Source: Psychrobacter sp. UBA3962 (GTDB lineage: Bacteria; Pseudomonadota; Gammaproteobacteria; Pseudomonadales; Moraxellaceae). Taken from it: DNA of 25,029 nt. Location: the NCBI RefSeq assembly GCF_002385225.1, contig NZ_DGDC01000028.1, positions 1-25,029 on the forward strand. Direction: 5' to 3'. The notes below the pieces were generated by a model that made no database searches, was not told the origin of the DNA, and saw only the letters and a program-made list of their open reading frames with translations. Shown here piece after piece: positions 1 through 7,842 of the stretch; position 1 is the stretch's first letter, and every line of letters begins with the position of its first letter. Both the position numbers and the translations under genes were made by a program.

Positions 1-33
1 ACTTATTTCAGGACGGGACACCAATAAAAAAAG

Positions 34-65
34 AGCCTATTACGATAATGTGATAGGCTTTTTTA
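34..65 (-). terminator. Rho-independent terminator after the orphan membrane protein gene
   Basis: The 7-bp arms AGCCTAT (34-40) and ATAGGCT (53-59) are flanked by an A-run on the left and a T-run on the right. Read on the minus strand, the hairpin is followed by a T-rich tract, which fits termination of the minus-strand gene ending at 66. The flanking runs are symmetric enough that it could also stop plus-strand transcription entering from the left. Confidence 0.7.
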
Positions 66-623
66 TTAATTAGCTGATTGTAACAACCGCTTTGCAAGGT
101 TGCTATCAGGGTTGTAATGTAAGTCACGGCATTCGCCAGTACTATCCCAGCGGATAGATATATGGAGATACTTTTCTAATTCATTGCGATTATAATGTTT
201 CTCCAGCATTATTTGCTCGTGACAAAATATTTGAGTATTGGCTTGCTCTGAGTTGATTTTAGTCCAAATATTTTGCTGAGCGATATTGCTCTCTAGTTGA
301 TTTAATGTTTGTTCATTTGGATTGGTATAGGTTTTAGATAAAAGAATAAAGCCTTCATATACGCCCTCATTCCTATAAAAGCTACGGCTTTGTTGGTTTA
401 GGTTGTTTGTAATATCATTCATAAGTCTTATCAGCTCTTCTTTACTTGGCTTTTCCCCTTTTACAGGTCTCGGAGTATATAAATCAGGGTTTTGCTTATT
501 AAATTGGTAAACTGAATAGTACTTTAAGCCAATGATAGAGAGTACGAATAACCCTACCAAGGTAACAAAAATGTCTTTTATTCTGGAGCCAATTGTTTTA
601 CTTGTAGAGTTCTGAGTAGACAT
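66..623 (-). CDS. Hypothetical single-pass membrane-anchored protein
   Basis: This is a 185-residue protein that I do not recognise. It has a short polar N-terminus, one strongly hydrophobic segment at about residues 18-35, and then a roughly 145-residue hydrophilic domain. The charge pattern (Arg and Lys before the hydrophobic stretch) suggests a signal anchor with the C-terminal domain outside the inner membrane. The soluble part is rich in Asn and Gln. It has only two cysteines (about C134 and C165), which could form a disulfide in the periplasm; that is inference. No enzyme motif is visible. It lies 66 bases behind the flavoprotein gene on the same strand and may be read from the same transcript. 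A terminator follows directly. No clear Shine-Dalgarno sequence precedes the ATG, so the exact start is less certain than the reading frame. Confidence 0.7.
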   Translation of the reverse strand: MSTQNSTSKTIGSRIKDIFVTLVGLFVLSIIGLKYYSVYQFNKQNPDLYTPRPVKGEKPSKEELIRLMNDITNNLNQQSRSFYRNEGVYEGFILLSKTYTNPNEQTLNQLESNIAQQNIWTKINSEQANTQIFCHEQIMLEKHYNRNELEKYLHISIRWDSTGECRDLHYNPDSNLAKRLLQSAN

Positions 624-689
624 AGTTATTCATCATTTTGGTTTATAACCTCAAATATTTAAAGGACAATATAAATAGTTTTAGTAACC

Positions 690-1988
690 CTAAACTACCT
701 CGCCACAAGCCTTACCACTGGCCCAAGCCCATTGGAAATTGTAGCCACCAAGCCAGCCCGTCACATCAAGTACTTCACCAATAAAATACAGGTTCGGTTG
801 TAGCTTACTCTCAAAGGTTTTTGACGACACCTCATCAGTATTTACGCCACCCCGAGTGACCTCAGCAGTACGATAGCCTTCAGTGCCAGAGGGCTTTATG
901 GTCCAGTTATTTATTTTATCGCCAAGGGTTATTAACGTTTCATCTTTAATATTTGCCAGCTCTTTGTCCTTAAAATCTAACCAGTGCAGGTCTTGTAACG
1001 CTAATAGCAGTTTTTTTGGGAAATATTCAGACAAGACGCTACGAATTAGTTGTTTGGGATGCTGAGCTTTGGCCTGTTGTAATAACTCACCGATATCCAC
1101 ATTAGGCACCAAGTTAATATGAATCGCTTCCCCCACCTGCCAGTAATTAGAGAGCTGTAACATCGCCGGGCCTGATAAGCCTCGGTGCGTAAACAACATA
1201 GGTCTAGGGAACGAAATCCGTTCATTAAAGGCAATGACATCTAAGCTAATACCGGCTAGTGAAGCAATCATGTCCCCGACTTTATCGGTAAAGGTAAAGG
1301 GCACTAATCCGGCTGAGGTAGGGATAATTTGATGCCCGAACTGCTGCGCTACTTCATAGCCAAATCCAGTGGCTCCCATGGTAGGAATAGACAAGCCACC
1401 GGTGGCTATAACCAAGGAGTGACAATAAATCGCGCCTTTTGAGGTTTCAACAATAAAGCCTTGTTTATCGTTATCTTGTGGCAAAGACTTAATAGCAATA
1501 ATATCAGTTTTTAATTGGACTTTAGCGCCAGCTTCAGAGCATTCATCAAGCAATAGGTTTAGGATGTCTTTTGACGAGTCATCACAGAACAGTTGGCCAT
1601 AATCACGCTCATGATAGGGGACACCATGCTTCTCAACCAGCCCAATAAACTCCCAAGGGTTATAACGGGTTAAGGCTGATTTACAGAAATGGCCGTTCTC
1701 ACCGATAAAATTCTCAGGCTCCACCACATAATTGGTAAAGTTACAGCGTCCGCCACCAGACATCAGAATTTTTTTCCCTGCTTTATTGGCATGATCAACG
1801 ACCAATACCGAACGACCTCTTTGAGCTGCTGTCATTGCACAGTATAAGCCTGACGCTCCAGCCCCTATAATAAGCACATCAACGCTAGACTTAGCTGAGG
1901 AGGTAAGTGAGCTTGTGCTTAAGTCTTTGCCACAAGGCTTAATTGAAGAGGTATTAGAGTCAGAATGAGGGGCAGAATTTTGGGTCAT
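690..1988 (-). CDS. HI0933/YhiN-family NAD(P)/FAD-dependent oxidoreductase
   Basis: This 432-residue flavoprotein belongs to the HI0933 (YhiN) family, whose physiological reaction is not established. A dinucleotide-binding motif GAGASG at residues 42-47 is followed by the family signature KILMSGGGRCNFTN at about 73-86. A central ATGGLS motif and the C-terminal block GEVLDVTGWLGGYNFQWAW, which contacts FAD in this family, are both present. Length is close to the roughly 400-residue norm, plus a Ser/Thr-rich N-terminal extension of about 35 residues before the first beta strand. That extension is unlike the compact start of the family, and no good ribosome binding site precedes the ATG, so the true start could lie slightly downstream. 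It is transcribed ahead of the small membrane protein gene. The family call is firm; substrate and pathway are unknown. Confidence 0.9.
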   Translation of the reverse strand: MTQNSAPHSDSNTSSIKPCGKDLSTSSLTSSAKSSVDVLIIGAGASGLYCAMTAAQRGRSVLVVDHANKAGKKILMSGGGRCNFTNYVVEPENFIGENGHFCKSALTRYNPWEFIGLVEKHGVPYHERDYGQLFCDDSSKDILNLLLDECSEAGAKVQLKTDIIAIKSLPQDNDKQGFIVETSKGAIYCHSLVIATGGLSIPTMGATGFGYEVAQQFGHQIIPTSAGLVPFTFTDKVGDMIASLAGISLDVIAFNERISFPRPMLFTHRGLSGPAMLQLSNYWQVGEAIHINLVPNVDIGELLQQAKAQHPKQLIRSVLSEYFPKKLLLALQDLHWLDFKDKELANIKDETLITLGDKINNWTIKPSGTEGYRTAEVTRGGVNTDEVSSKTFESKLQPNLYFIGEVLDVTGWLGGYNFQWAWASGKACGEVV

Positions 1989-2329
1989 GAAATCAGCTTT
2001 TGTAAAAATAATTGGGGATGAATGAGTGGCTCAATAAGCCCTTAGTTCAGGCATTTAATAATGGAAAAACAAGAATGAAATAGGCTAATAGAATCATTGT
2101 CAGAATTAAAAAATCATAACTTTTTTAGGAGTTTACACCAAATAGTAGTTTACAACTGTATCAAAATCTAGTAAAACTATGAGGGTACTACAGTCATAGG
2201 GAAAGGACTGAGTGAACGCATAGCATCTTCTATTAGATGAGGTTTATTTAGACTTCTAAGCACGATCACGGGCTATGGTCTTAATTAAACCCTTTCACAT
2301 ATTCTCTACGGTATTTAATCTACCCCTCT

Positions 2330-2358
2330 TTGTCTTCTTCCCTATCCTATTTTATCAT
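2330..2358 (+). promoter_or_regulatory. Candidate sigma-70 promoter for acs
   Basis: TTGTCT (2330-2335, 4 of 6 consensus) and TATCAT (2353-2358, 5 of 6) are separated by 17 bases. This predicts a transcript start near 2365 and an untranslated leader of about 85 bases before acs. An 8-bp inverted repeat begins directly after the -10 box. Moderate evidence by sequence alone. Confidence 0.4.
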
Positions 2359-2359
2359 G

Positions 2360-2388
2360 ATAACAGCCCAGAATTTCTTTGCTGTTAT
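2360..2388. repeat. Inverted repeat at the predicted acs transcript start
   Basis: Arms ATAACAGC (2360-2367) and GCTGTTAT (2381-2388) are perfect complements with a 13-base loop. The position, just after the predicted -10 box and around the start site, suits either a repressor operator or a 5'-end mRNA hairpin. Confidence 0.45.
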
Positions 2389-2450
2389 GGTTATCAGTGA
2401 CTACTGGTGATTTCCAGGATGGATTCACATTAAAAAAAGGACTTTATATT

Positions 2451-4397
2451 ATGAAAAAATTTCCAACCAGCTCTGAATTTGCAGCACAAGCCAATACCAA
2501 CCCAGAAAAATATGCCCAGTTATATCAACAGTCTATTGAATCTGATGAAAGCAATGAGGCTTTTTGGGCCAAGCGGGCGGAGTTGGTTGATTGGATAAAA
2601 AAACCCACAAAAATTAAAGACATTAATTACGATCTTGATGATTTTAGAATCAAATGGTTTGAGGATGGTGAATTAAACGTTTCAGTCAACTGTTTAGACC
2701 GTCATTTGGTCGATAATCCTTATAAGCCAGCCATTATCTGGGAAGGGGATCACCCTTCACTACACAAAATTATCTCTTTCAAAGAGCTGCACTCAGAAGT
2801 GTGCCGCTTGGGTAACGCCATGCGCAAGATGGGCGTAGGTAAGGGTGATCGAGTAGCGCTGTATCTGCCCATGGTGCCAGAAGCCGTCGTCTCTATGTTG
2901 GCATGTGCTCGTATTGGGGCAGTGCATACGGTAGTATTTGGTGGCTTCTCAGCCGAAAGTTTGGCCAGTCGTATTGTCGACAGTCAGGCAAAACTGGTCA
3001 TCACTGCTGATGAAGGGGTGCGCGGCAACCGATACAGCCCACTGAAAACCAATGTAGATAGAGCTCTGGATGTTGATGGCACCGAGTGTGTCGAGAAGGT
3101 CATTGTGGTACACCGCACCGGTAACTCAGTGCCTATGAGTGGTCGACGCGATGTTTGGTATCATACAGTTATTGATAACTCTAATGAGGACTGTCCTCCT
3201 GAGACCATGAATGCTGAAGATCCGTTGTTTTTACTATATACCTCAGGCTCTACCGGTAAGCCAAAAGGGGTGGTTCACAGCACAGGGGGCTATCTAACTT
3301 ATGCGCTTTCTACCTTTAGAGATGTGTTTGATGTCAAAGAAGATGACGTCTTTTGGTGTACAGCAGATGTGGGCTGGATTACCGGTCACAGCTATGTCAC
3401 CTATGGTCCACTAGCCAACGGCACTACTACCGTTATGTTTGAAGGAGTTCCGCAGTACCCCACATGGGCCCGTATCGGTCAAATCATTGATAAACATGAC
3501 GTCAGTATTTTGTACACTGCGCCAACAGCCATTCGGGCAATGATGAAAGAGGGCGATGCTTTTGTTCGTGAGTCAAACCGAGAAAGCCTACGTTTATTAG
3601 GCACTGTGGGTGAGCCTATCAACCCTGAAGCTTGGGACTGGTACCACAGCGTTGTAGGGGAAGGACGTTGTCCTATCGTCGATACTTGGTGGCAAACTGA
3701 GACAGGCGGTATCTTAATGGCTCCGCTACCTAACTCAGTAGACATGAAGCCAGGGGCCGCCATGAACCCTCTATATGGCATTAAGCCGGTTATCGTAGAC
3801 TCTGATGGGGTTGAACTGGAGGATGCAGCAGCGGGCAACCTGATTATCAGCGATGGTTGGCCAGGTCAAATGCGAACCATTTACGGCGACCACAAACGCT
3901 TCTTAGAGACCTACTATACCACCTATCCTGGTAGCTATTTCACTGGCGACGGGGCTATGCGTGATGAAGACGGTCATTATTGGATTACCGGTCGTGTGGA
4001 TGATGTATTGAACGTGTCTGGTCACCGTATTGGCACGGCAGAGATTGAGAGTGCCTTGGTTTCGCACCCTGCTGCTGCTGAAACAGCTATTGTGGGTATG
4101 CCGCACGAGTTAAAAGGTCAAGGCATCTGTGCTTATGTCATCTTAAGACATGGTGAGGAAGATAGCGAAAGATTACGCGGTGAATTAAATCGCCATGTAC
4201 GGGCAGAGATTGGACCTATTGCCAACCTAGACGCCATTTATGTTGTGGATGCTTTACCAAAAACTCGGTCAGGGAAGATTATGCGCCGTATCCTGCGTAA
4301 GCTAGCAGCAGGCGAGTTTGATGGTCTAGGAGATACCTCAACATTGGCTGAAGCGAGTGTGGTGGATGATTTAATCAAAACCGTAAAGTCCGCTTAG
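2451..4397 (+). CDS. acs: Acetyl-CoA synthetase (AMP-forming)
   Basis: This enzyme activates acetate with ATP to acetyl-AMP and then forms acetyl-CoA in the cytoplasm, the high-affinity route for acetate assimilation. From the ATG at 2451 the product is 648 residues. The adenylation P-loop TSGSTGKPKG lies at 264-273 and DTWWQTETGG at 411-420. W414 falls exactly where the acetate-pocket tryptophan of enterobacterial Acs lies, and the motif PKTRSGK ends at K609, the lysine acetylated in Salmonella Acs. The start at 2451 is chosen over an in-frame upstream ATG at 2379 because AAGGA sits 9 bases before it and the residue numbering then matches the family. K609 implies possible control by Gcn5-type acetylation and a CobB deacetylase, neither seen here. 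Propionyl-CoA synthetase is less likely because the W414 pocket favours acetate. The gene is monocistronic with its own terminator. Confidence 0.96.
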   Translation: MKKFPTSSEFAAQANTNPEKYAQLYQQSIESDESNEAFWAKRAELVDWIKKPTKIKDINYDLDDFRIKWFEDGELNVSVNCLDRHLVDNPYKPAIIWEGDHPSLHKIISFKELHSEVCRLGNAMRKMGVGKGDRVALYLPMVPEAVVSMLACARIGAVHTVVFGGFSAESLASRIVDSQAKLVITADEGVRGNRYSPLKTNVDRALDVDGTECVEKVIVVHRTGNSVPMSGRRDVWYHTVIDNSNEDCPPETMNAEDPLFLLYTSGSTGKPKGVVHSTGGYLTYALSTFRDVFDVKEDDVFWCTADVGWITGHSYVTYGPLANGTTTVMFEGVPQYPTWARIGQIIDKHDVSILYTAPTAIRAMMKEGDAFVRESNRESLRLLGTVGEPINPEAWDWYHSVVGEGRCPIVDTWWQTETGGILMAPLPNSVDMKPGAAMNPLYGIKPVIVDSDGVELEDAAAGNLIISDGWPGQMRTIYGDHKRFLETYYTTYPGSYFTGDGAMRDEDGHYWITGRVDDVLNVSGHRIGTAEIESALVSHPAAAETAIVGMPHELKGQGICAYVILRHGEEDSERLRGELNRHVRAEIGPIANLDAIYVVDALPKTRSGKIMRRILRKLAAGEFDGLGDTSTLAEASVVDDLIKTVKSA

Positions 4398-4510
4398 TCT
4401 CTTAACTTTTTAACTTTCTAGCTTCTTATCTAAAGGGTGTGGAGCTAGAGGAGTGAAAGTTAACGCCTTAAGTTAAGGTTACAGATGCTTTCACCTCGGT
4501 AATAAACTTA

Positions 4511-4543
4511 AAACCACTGACTTACTGGGTCAGTGGTTTTTTT
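4511..4543 (+). terminator. Rho-independent terminator of acs
   Basis: A perfect 11-bp stem has arms AAACCACTGAC (4511-4521) and GTCAGTGGTTT (4529-4539) around a 7-base loop, followed by a T-run to 4543. It lies about 115 bases past the acs stop and before the next gene on the same strand, so acs and the FAD protein gene are separate units. Confidence 0.9.
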
Positions 4544-4641
4544 ACACAATTGATAGGTCATAGCCTGTATCATTGGCTTAGAATTTGCCACACATTATCT
4601 GCTTGATATTCTTCTTCATCTTAAAAAAATACATTTAACTT

Positions 4642-5835
4642 ATGACTATAAATTACGATACTTCAGTAGGGGCCGATGGCTCAGCGCACGACAGCAATTT
4701 AGCAACTCCTTCAGCTGCAGCGACTAAAATTGCTATTATTGGCGCTGGGATGACTGGGCTGATGTCTGCTCACTTATTAGAGCAAGCTTTTGCTAATTGT
4801 GGACAGGCACTAGATATCTCCATTTTTGAGAAATCCGCTGGGGTAGGGCGCTTAGCTACTCGTTATAGAAATCCAGATCTCCATAGCGAGCAACAGTGGC
4901 AATTTGATTTCGGTGCTCAGTTTTTCACTGCCAAATCAGAGGCTTTCCAAGCTTATTTACAGCCTTGGCTAAAGCAGGGCGTTATTGAGTGTTGGCTTGC
5001 TACAACTGCAACAGCGAACGGTTCACAATCAAAGCCAGACATTGAGCTAACCGGACACTGGGGCAATGAACAGCCGCGATATATCAGTAGTCCAAAAATG
5101 ACCAGTTTTGGTCGAGCTTTGGCGGCTGAGTTAAAGCATACTAAGCTTTATTATAAAACCCGAGTGGCCCCCTTAAGCTCTGATAACTCAGTCAATCAAA
5201 ACTCACCTGACACAGCAGCTCAGACTACTTTATGGGATGATAAAGGCAATGAGCTAGGTAGGTTTGATTGGGTCGTATGTACCGCACCACAGGCGCAAGC
5301 CATCGAGCTTTTCGAGCAAACCGACTTTGCCTTGCTCGATAATCTTAAGCTTCCAAAGATGCTGGCTTGTTATAGCTTGATGTTAGGCTGGGAGCAAGAG
5401 TCTACTTTACCTTCAGCTTTGAAAAAGGCCCAGTGGGAAGTGCTCGAGGTTAAGCAGATGAACTCACCCCTTGGCCTTATATTCATTGAGCATCATAAGC
5501 CAGGTCGTGAAGCTATCTTGCCCAGTGTTACTATTCATGCCAGCAATGACTGGTCTGAATCAAAGGTAGAGGAAGCGATAGAGGAGGTTCAGCAACAGCT
5601 ACTGCAAGCCGCACAGCAGTTATTGAGCTGGGAGCATACTACGGCCCCGCAATGGATAGACTGTCATCGTTGGCGTTATGCTGCTACGGCTCAGATAGAA
5701 AGTTACAACCCCTCACAAATTAGTTATGTCGATAATAGTAAACAGTGGCTAGTGACGGGCGACTGGTGTGATGAAGGCCGGATAGAAAGCTGTTTTAAAG
5801 CCGCAGCGCAAGTGGTAGAGGCAATTGCCACTTAA
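4642..5835 (+). CDS. Renalase-like NAD(P)/FAD-dependent oxidoreductase (COG3380 type)
   Basis: This is a 397-residue flavoprotein of the bacterial renalase-like or amine-oxidase-fold group. The FAD-binding GAGMTG lies at 34-39, the second dinucleotide motif EKSAGVGRLATRY at 63-75, and the block DFGAQFFTAKS at 89-99 resembles the DxGAQYFT signature of this group. The C-terminal TGDWCDEGRIESCFKAA is the usual FAD-contacting end. Known renalases oxidise isomerised dihydropyridine dinucleotides, but whether this member does so cannot be read from sequence. About 28 polar residues precede the first strand, and no ribosome binding site is evident at the ATG, so the start is the least certain part. 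The gene is isolated between the acs terminator and a convergent terminator shared with ribF. Confidence 0.85.
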   Translation: MTINYDTSVGADGSAHDSNLATPSAAATKIAIIGAGMTGLMSAHLLEQAFANCGQALDISIFEKSAGVGRLATRYRNPDLHSEQQWQFDFGAQFFTAKSEAFQAYLQPWLKQGVIECWLATTATANGSQSKPDIELTGHWGNEQPRYISSPKMTSFGRALAAELKHTKLYYKTRVAPLSSDNSVNQNSPDTAAQTTLWDDKGNELGRFDWVVCTAPQAQAIELFEQTDFALLDNLKLPKMLACYSLMLGWEQESTLPSALKKAQWEVLEVKQMNSPLGLIFIEHHKPGREAILPSVTIHASNDWSESKVEEAIEEVQQQLLQAAQQLLSWEHTTAPQWIDCHRWRYAATAQIESYNPSQISYVDNSKQWLVTGDWCDEGRIESCFKAAAQVVEAIAT

Positions 5836-5884
5836 ATAACAAAAAGTGCTTTATAAAAATTAACTCATGATAAATTAAGTTTAA

Positions 5885-5921
5885 AAAAAGGCGAGGATAT
5901 TTTAAATATCCTCGCCTTTTT
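5885..5921. terminator. Bidirectional terminator between the FAD oxidoreductase gene and ribF
   Basis: A perfect 16-bp inverted repeat (5885-5900 and 5906-5921) has a 5-base loop, a GC-rich core GGCGAGG, an A-run on one side and a T-run on the other. It can end transcription from both converging genes. Confidence 0.93.
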
Positions 5922-5943
5922 AAGAAGTGTTGATAAATAACAA

Positions 5944-7014
5944 TTATTGGTCTTGATTATGGCGCCACTCGATTAAATCGATAACATCTTGTTTAATACC
6001 CGCTTTAAGTGCTTCTAAGCTTTCGTATTTACGTTCGTCATGTAAATGATGTAAGAATCTAACTTGCAATGTCTTGTCATATAAATTACCGGAAAACTCT
6101 GGGAAAAAAACCTCAAGACGCCATTCATGAGGCTTATCTACTGAAGGACGGATACCGATATTAGCAGTGCCAAATAAACTATTCGGACGTAGCCCAGCAA
6201 CGCCAACCTTCCTATCGTTAGCAAGGCTTGAAAAAGCATCTGCAATAACTTCTCCAGCCTCATCTAGTATCACCACGTCTACACCATAAACACCGTGCAG
6301 AGCAGGACGGACTCTATTTAATTCGATATTGGCGGTTGGAAAGTCCAAAGTACGGCCGATTTTATCGCCTCCGACGACTTTACCGGTAATCGTATAGTCA
6401 CGATCGAGTAGGCGGCTGACCGTATTCAGATCACCTTGAGCCAATAGTTCACGAATCCTGGTCGAGCTGATGCGTTCGTCTTTAAGCGACGAGTTCTCCT
6501 CAACTCCTGCCGCATGGGTATCGGTAATGGTATGTAGATTGGTAACAGGCAACCCATAATTACGTAAAAACTCACTGTCCCCGGTACGATCATGACCAAA
6601 CTTAAAGTCATCACCCAACACCAGTGACCTCACATTTAGATGATGAACTAATATGTCTGCAAACTCAGAAGCTGACAAAGAGCGAAAAGCTTCATCAAAT
6701 TTAGCGATAACAACCGTATCAATGCCAAACTTAGCCAGTAAAGTGAGTTTTTCATCTTGAGAGGTTAAGCGAGCAGGAGCAGATGAAGGGTCAGATTTTA
6801 GCTGAGCGAAGTATTCACGCGGCTGAGGCTCAAAGATCATGACCATAGTCTGCAGCTGCTGCTCGCTAGCACTTTGCTGCAGCTGTTTTAACATGGCTTG
6901 ATGGCCTAAGTGCACCCCATCGAAGTTACCAATGGTTAATACGCTGTCAGCAGTTAGACTACTGTGGCTCTTGCCAGCAAGAATTTTGGTCAAATCTAAA
7001 AAAATTGTTTTCAT
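5944..7014 (-). CDS. ribF: Bifunctional riboflavin kinase / FMN adenylyltransferase
   Basis: This enzyme makes FMN from riboflavin and then FAD from FMN, using ATP, in the cytoplasm. At 356 residues it is full length (the family is usually 310-340). The N-terminal nucleotidyltransferase domain shows IGNFDGVHLGH (28-38), GDDFKFGH (134-141) and ISSTRIR (182-188). The C-terminal kinase domain begins with GGDKIGRTLDFPTANI (215-230), carrying the conserved PTAN flavin/ATP-binding motif. In many gammaproteobacteria ribF is followed by ileS and lspA. Here a strong terminator follows at once and the downstream gene is convergent, so ribF stands alone. Its products would serve the flavoproteins in this window (two FAD oxidoreductases and WrbA). 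Confidence 0.97.
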   Translation of the reverse strand: MKTIFLDLTKILAGKSHSSLTADSVLTIGNFDGVHLGHQAMLKQLQQSASEQQLQTMVMIFEPQPREYFAQLKSDPSSAPARLTSQDEKLTLLAKFGIDTVVIAKFDEAFRSLSASEFADILVHHLNVRSLVLGDDFKFGHDRTGDSEFLRNYGLPVTNLHTITDTHAAGVEENSSLKDERISSTRIRELLAQGDLNTVSRLLDRDYTITGKVVGGDKIGRTLDFPTANIELNRVRPALHGVYGVDVVILDEAGEVIADAFSSLANDRKVGVAGLRPNSLFGTANIGIRPSVDKPHEWRLEVFFPEFSGNLYDKTLQVRFLHHLHDERKYESLEALKAGIKQDVIDLIEWRHNQDQ

Positions 7015-7110
7015 AAAGCCTTATCGATAAGCACAAGGGTAGTTGTCAGCTACTTTAAAAGTAAGTAATAACCAGATAAATCATTAAACCGGTAATTTAG
7101 ATAAATAGAA

Positions 7111-7137
7111 AATATAGCACAATAATGCAGATTGCAA
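7111..7137 (-). promoter_or_regulatory. Candidate ribF promoter (extended -10)
   Basis: On the minus strand an extended -10, TGCTATATT, occupies 7119-7111, with TTGCAA (7137-7132) 15 bases upstream of the hexamer. The -35 match is 4 of 6 and the spacing short, so the extended -10 carries most of the weight. No FMN riboswitch-like structure is visible in the roughly 90-base leader. Confidence 0.35.
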
Positions 7138-7158
7138 ATGGCCTTAAAAGGTGATTAC

Positions 7159-7186
7159 TTTATAGATAACTTGTCTTCATTATAAT
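7159..7186 (+). promoter_or_regulatory. Candidate promoter for the GNAT acetyltransferase gene
   Basis: A perfect -10 hexamer TATAAT is at 7181-7186. The best -35 is a poor TTTATA (7159-7164) 16 bases upstream. It predicts a start near 7193 and a leader of about 55 bases. Confidence 0.4.
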
Positions 7187-7248
7187 GTAAAATTACAGTC
7201 TCTGAGACTCGAAATCAGCTCAATGCCTTGTAATGAGAAAATAACACT

Positions 7249-7797
7249 ATGGTTAGTTCCCTCAACTCAGCTTCTAAAAACGTAACCCCACCTCTAAACC
7301 AGCATAAGATTCGTTTGGCTCAACCCTCTGACTTGCCCGATATTGTGAATATTTACAATCAAAGTATCGCTGGTAAAGCCTCGACAGCGGACTTAGAGCC
7401 TGTGACCATTGCCGATAGACAGGGCTGGTTTGATGAGCATTTGACTCGGCCCAATCGCCCTATTTATGTGGCGACCAATACTGAAGGTATCATCATGGCA
7501 TGGGGTAGCTTTAGCGATGTCAAAAATCGGATAGCTTACCATATCAGTAGTGAGATTAGTATTTATGTCGCGGCACAATACCAAGGTTTAGGTTTGGGCA
7601 GTTTGTTGCTGCAATGGATGTTAAGTCAAGCACCACAACTGGGCATCCAAAATATCTTGGCGCTTATATTTGGTCATAATAAGCCAAGCCTGGCCTTATT
7701 CCAAAAGTTTGACTTTGAGCCTTGGGGAAGATTTCCTAAGGTTTGTGACATGCAAGGTTTCACTGCAGATCTAGTAATACTGGGTAAAGCGTTATAG
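7249..7797 (+). CDS. GNAT N-acetyltransferase, phosphinothricin/YncA (MnaT)-like
   Basis: This 182-residue protein is a GCN5-related acetyltransferase, using acetyl-CoA to acetylate an amino group. The fold starts at about residue 20 (IRLAQPSDLPDIVNIYN). Motif A with the CoA pyrophosphate loop QGLGLG is at 112-117, and the C-terminal GHNKPSLALFQKFDF (142-156) is typical of the phosphinothricin N-acetyltransferase / L-amino acid N-acyltransferase group (Pat, YncA/MnaT). Members acylate phosphinothricin, methionine sulfone or related amino acids; the substrate here is an inference only. The first roughly 18 residues are a polar extension. The gene is monocistronic with a perfect -10 box upstream, and its stop codon lies inside a terminator-like hairpin. 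Confidence 0.85.
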   Translation: MVSSLNSASKNVTPPLNQHKIRLAQPSDLPDIVNIYNQSIAGKASTADLEPVTIADRQGWFDEHLTRPNRPIYVATNTEGIIMAWGSFSDVKNRIAYHISSEISIYVAAQYQGLGLGSLLLQWMLSQAPQLGIQNILALIFGHNKPSLALFQKFDFEPWGRFPKVCDMQGFTADLVILGKAL

Positions 7798-7825
7798 GCT
7801 TCTTATTAAAGACCATAACGCTTTT
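7786..7825. terminator. Terminator-like hairpin overlapping the end of the GNAT gene
   Basis: Arms AAAGCGTTAT (7786-7795) and ATAACGCTTT (7815-7824) are perfect complements. GG (7797-7798) pairs with CC (7813-7814) after a bulge, extending the stem to 12 bp with a 14-base loop. The left arm contains the last codons and the start of the stop codon. The T-run after it is short (four T), so efficiency is uncertain. It is the only candidate in the 45-base convergent gap. Confidence 0.5.
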
Positions 7826-7842
7826 GGCTAAACCAAGACAGC

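Larger units (their letters stand above)
1989..2450. other. Intergenic region between the flavoprotein gene (-) and acs (+)
   Basis: This is a 462-base divergent spacer with no credible open reading frame. It holds a good acs promoter candidate near 2330-2358, an inverted repeat at 2360-2388 and the acs ribosome binding site AAGGA at 2437-2441. A weaker second plus-strand promoter possibility (TTTACA at 2149, TAAAAC at 2172, 17-base spacer) lies further upstream. I see nothing convincing for the minus-strand promoter of the flavoprotein gene. Confidence 0.6.

Noticed and set aside
2379..2450. Upstream in-frame ATG that would lengthen acs by 24 residues
   Set aside because: The added residues have no Acs similarity. 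AAGGA precedes the ATG at 2451, and that start places W414 and K609 at the known family positions.
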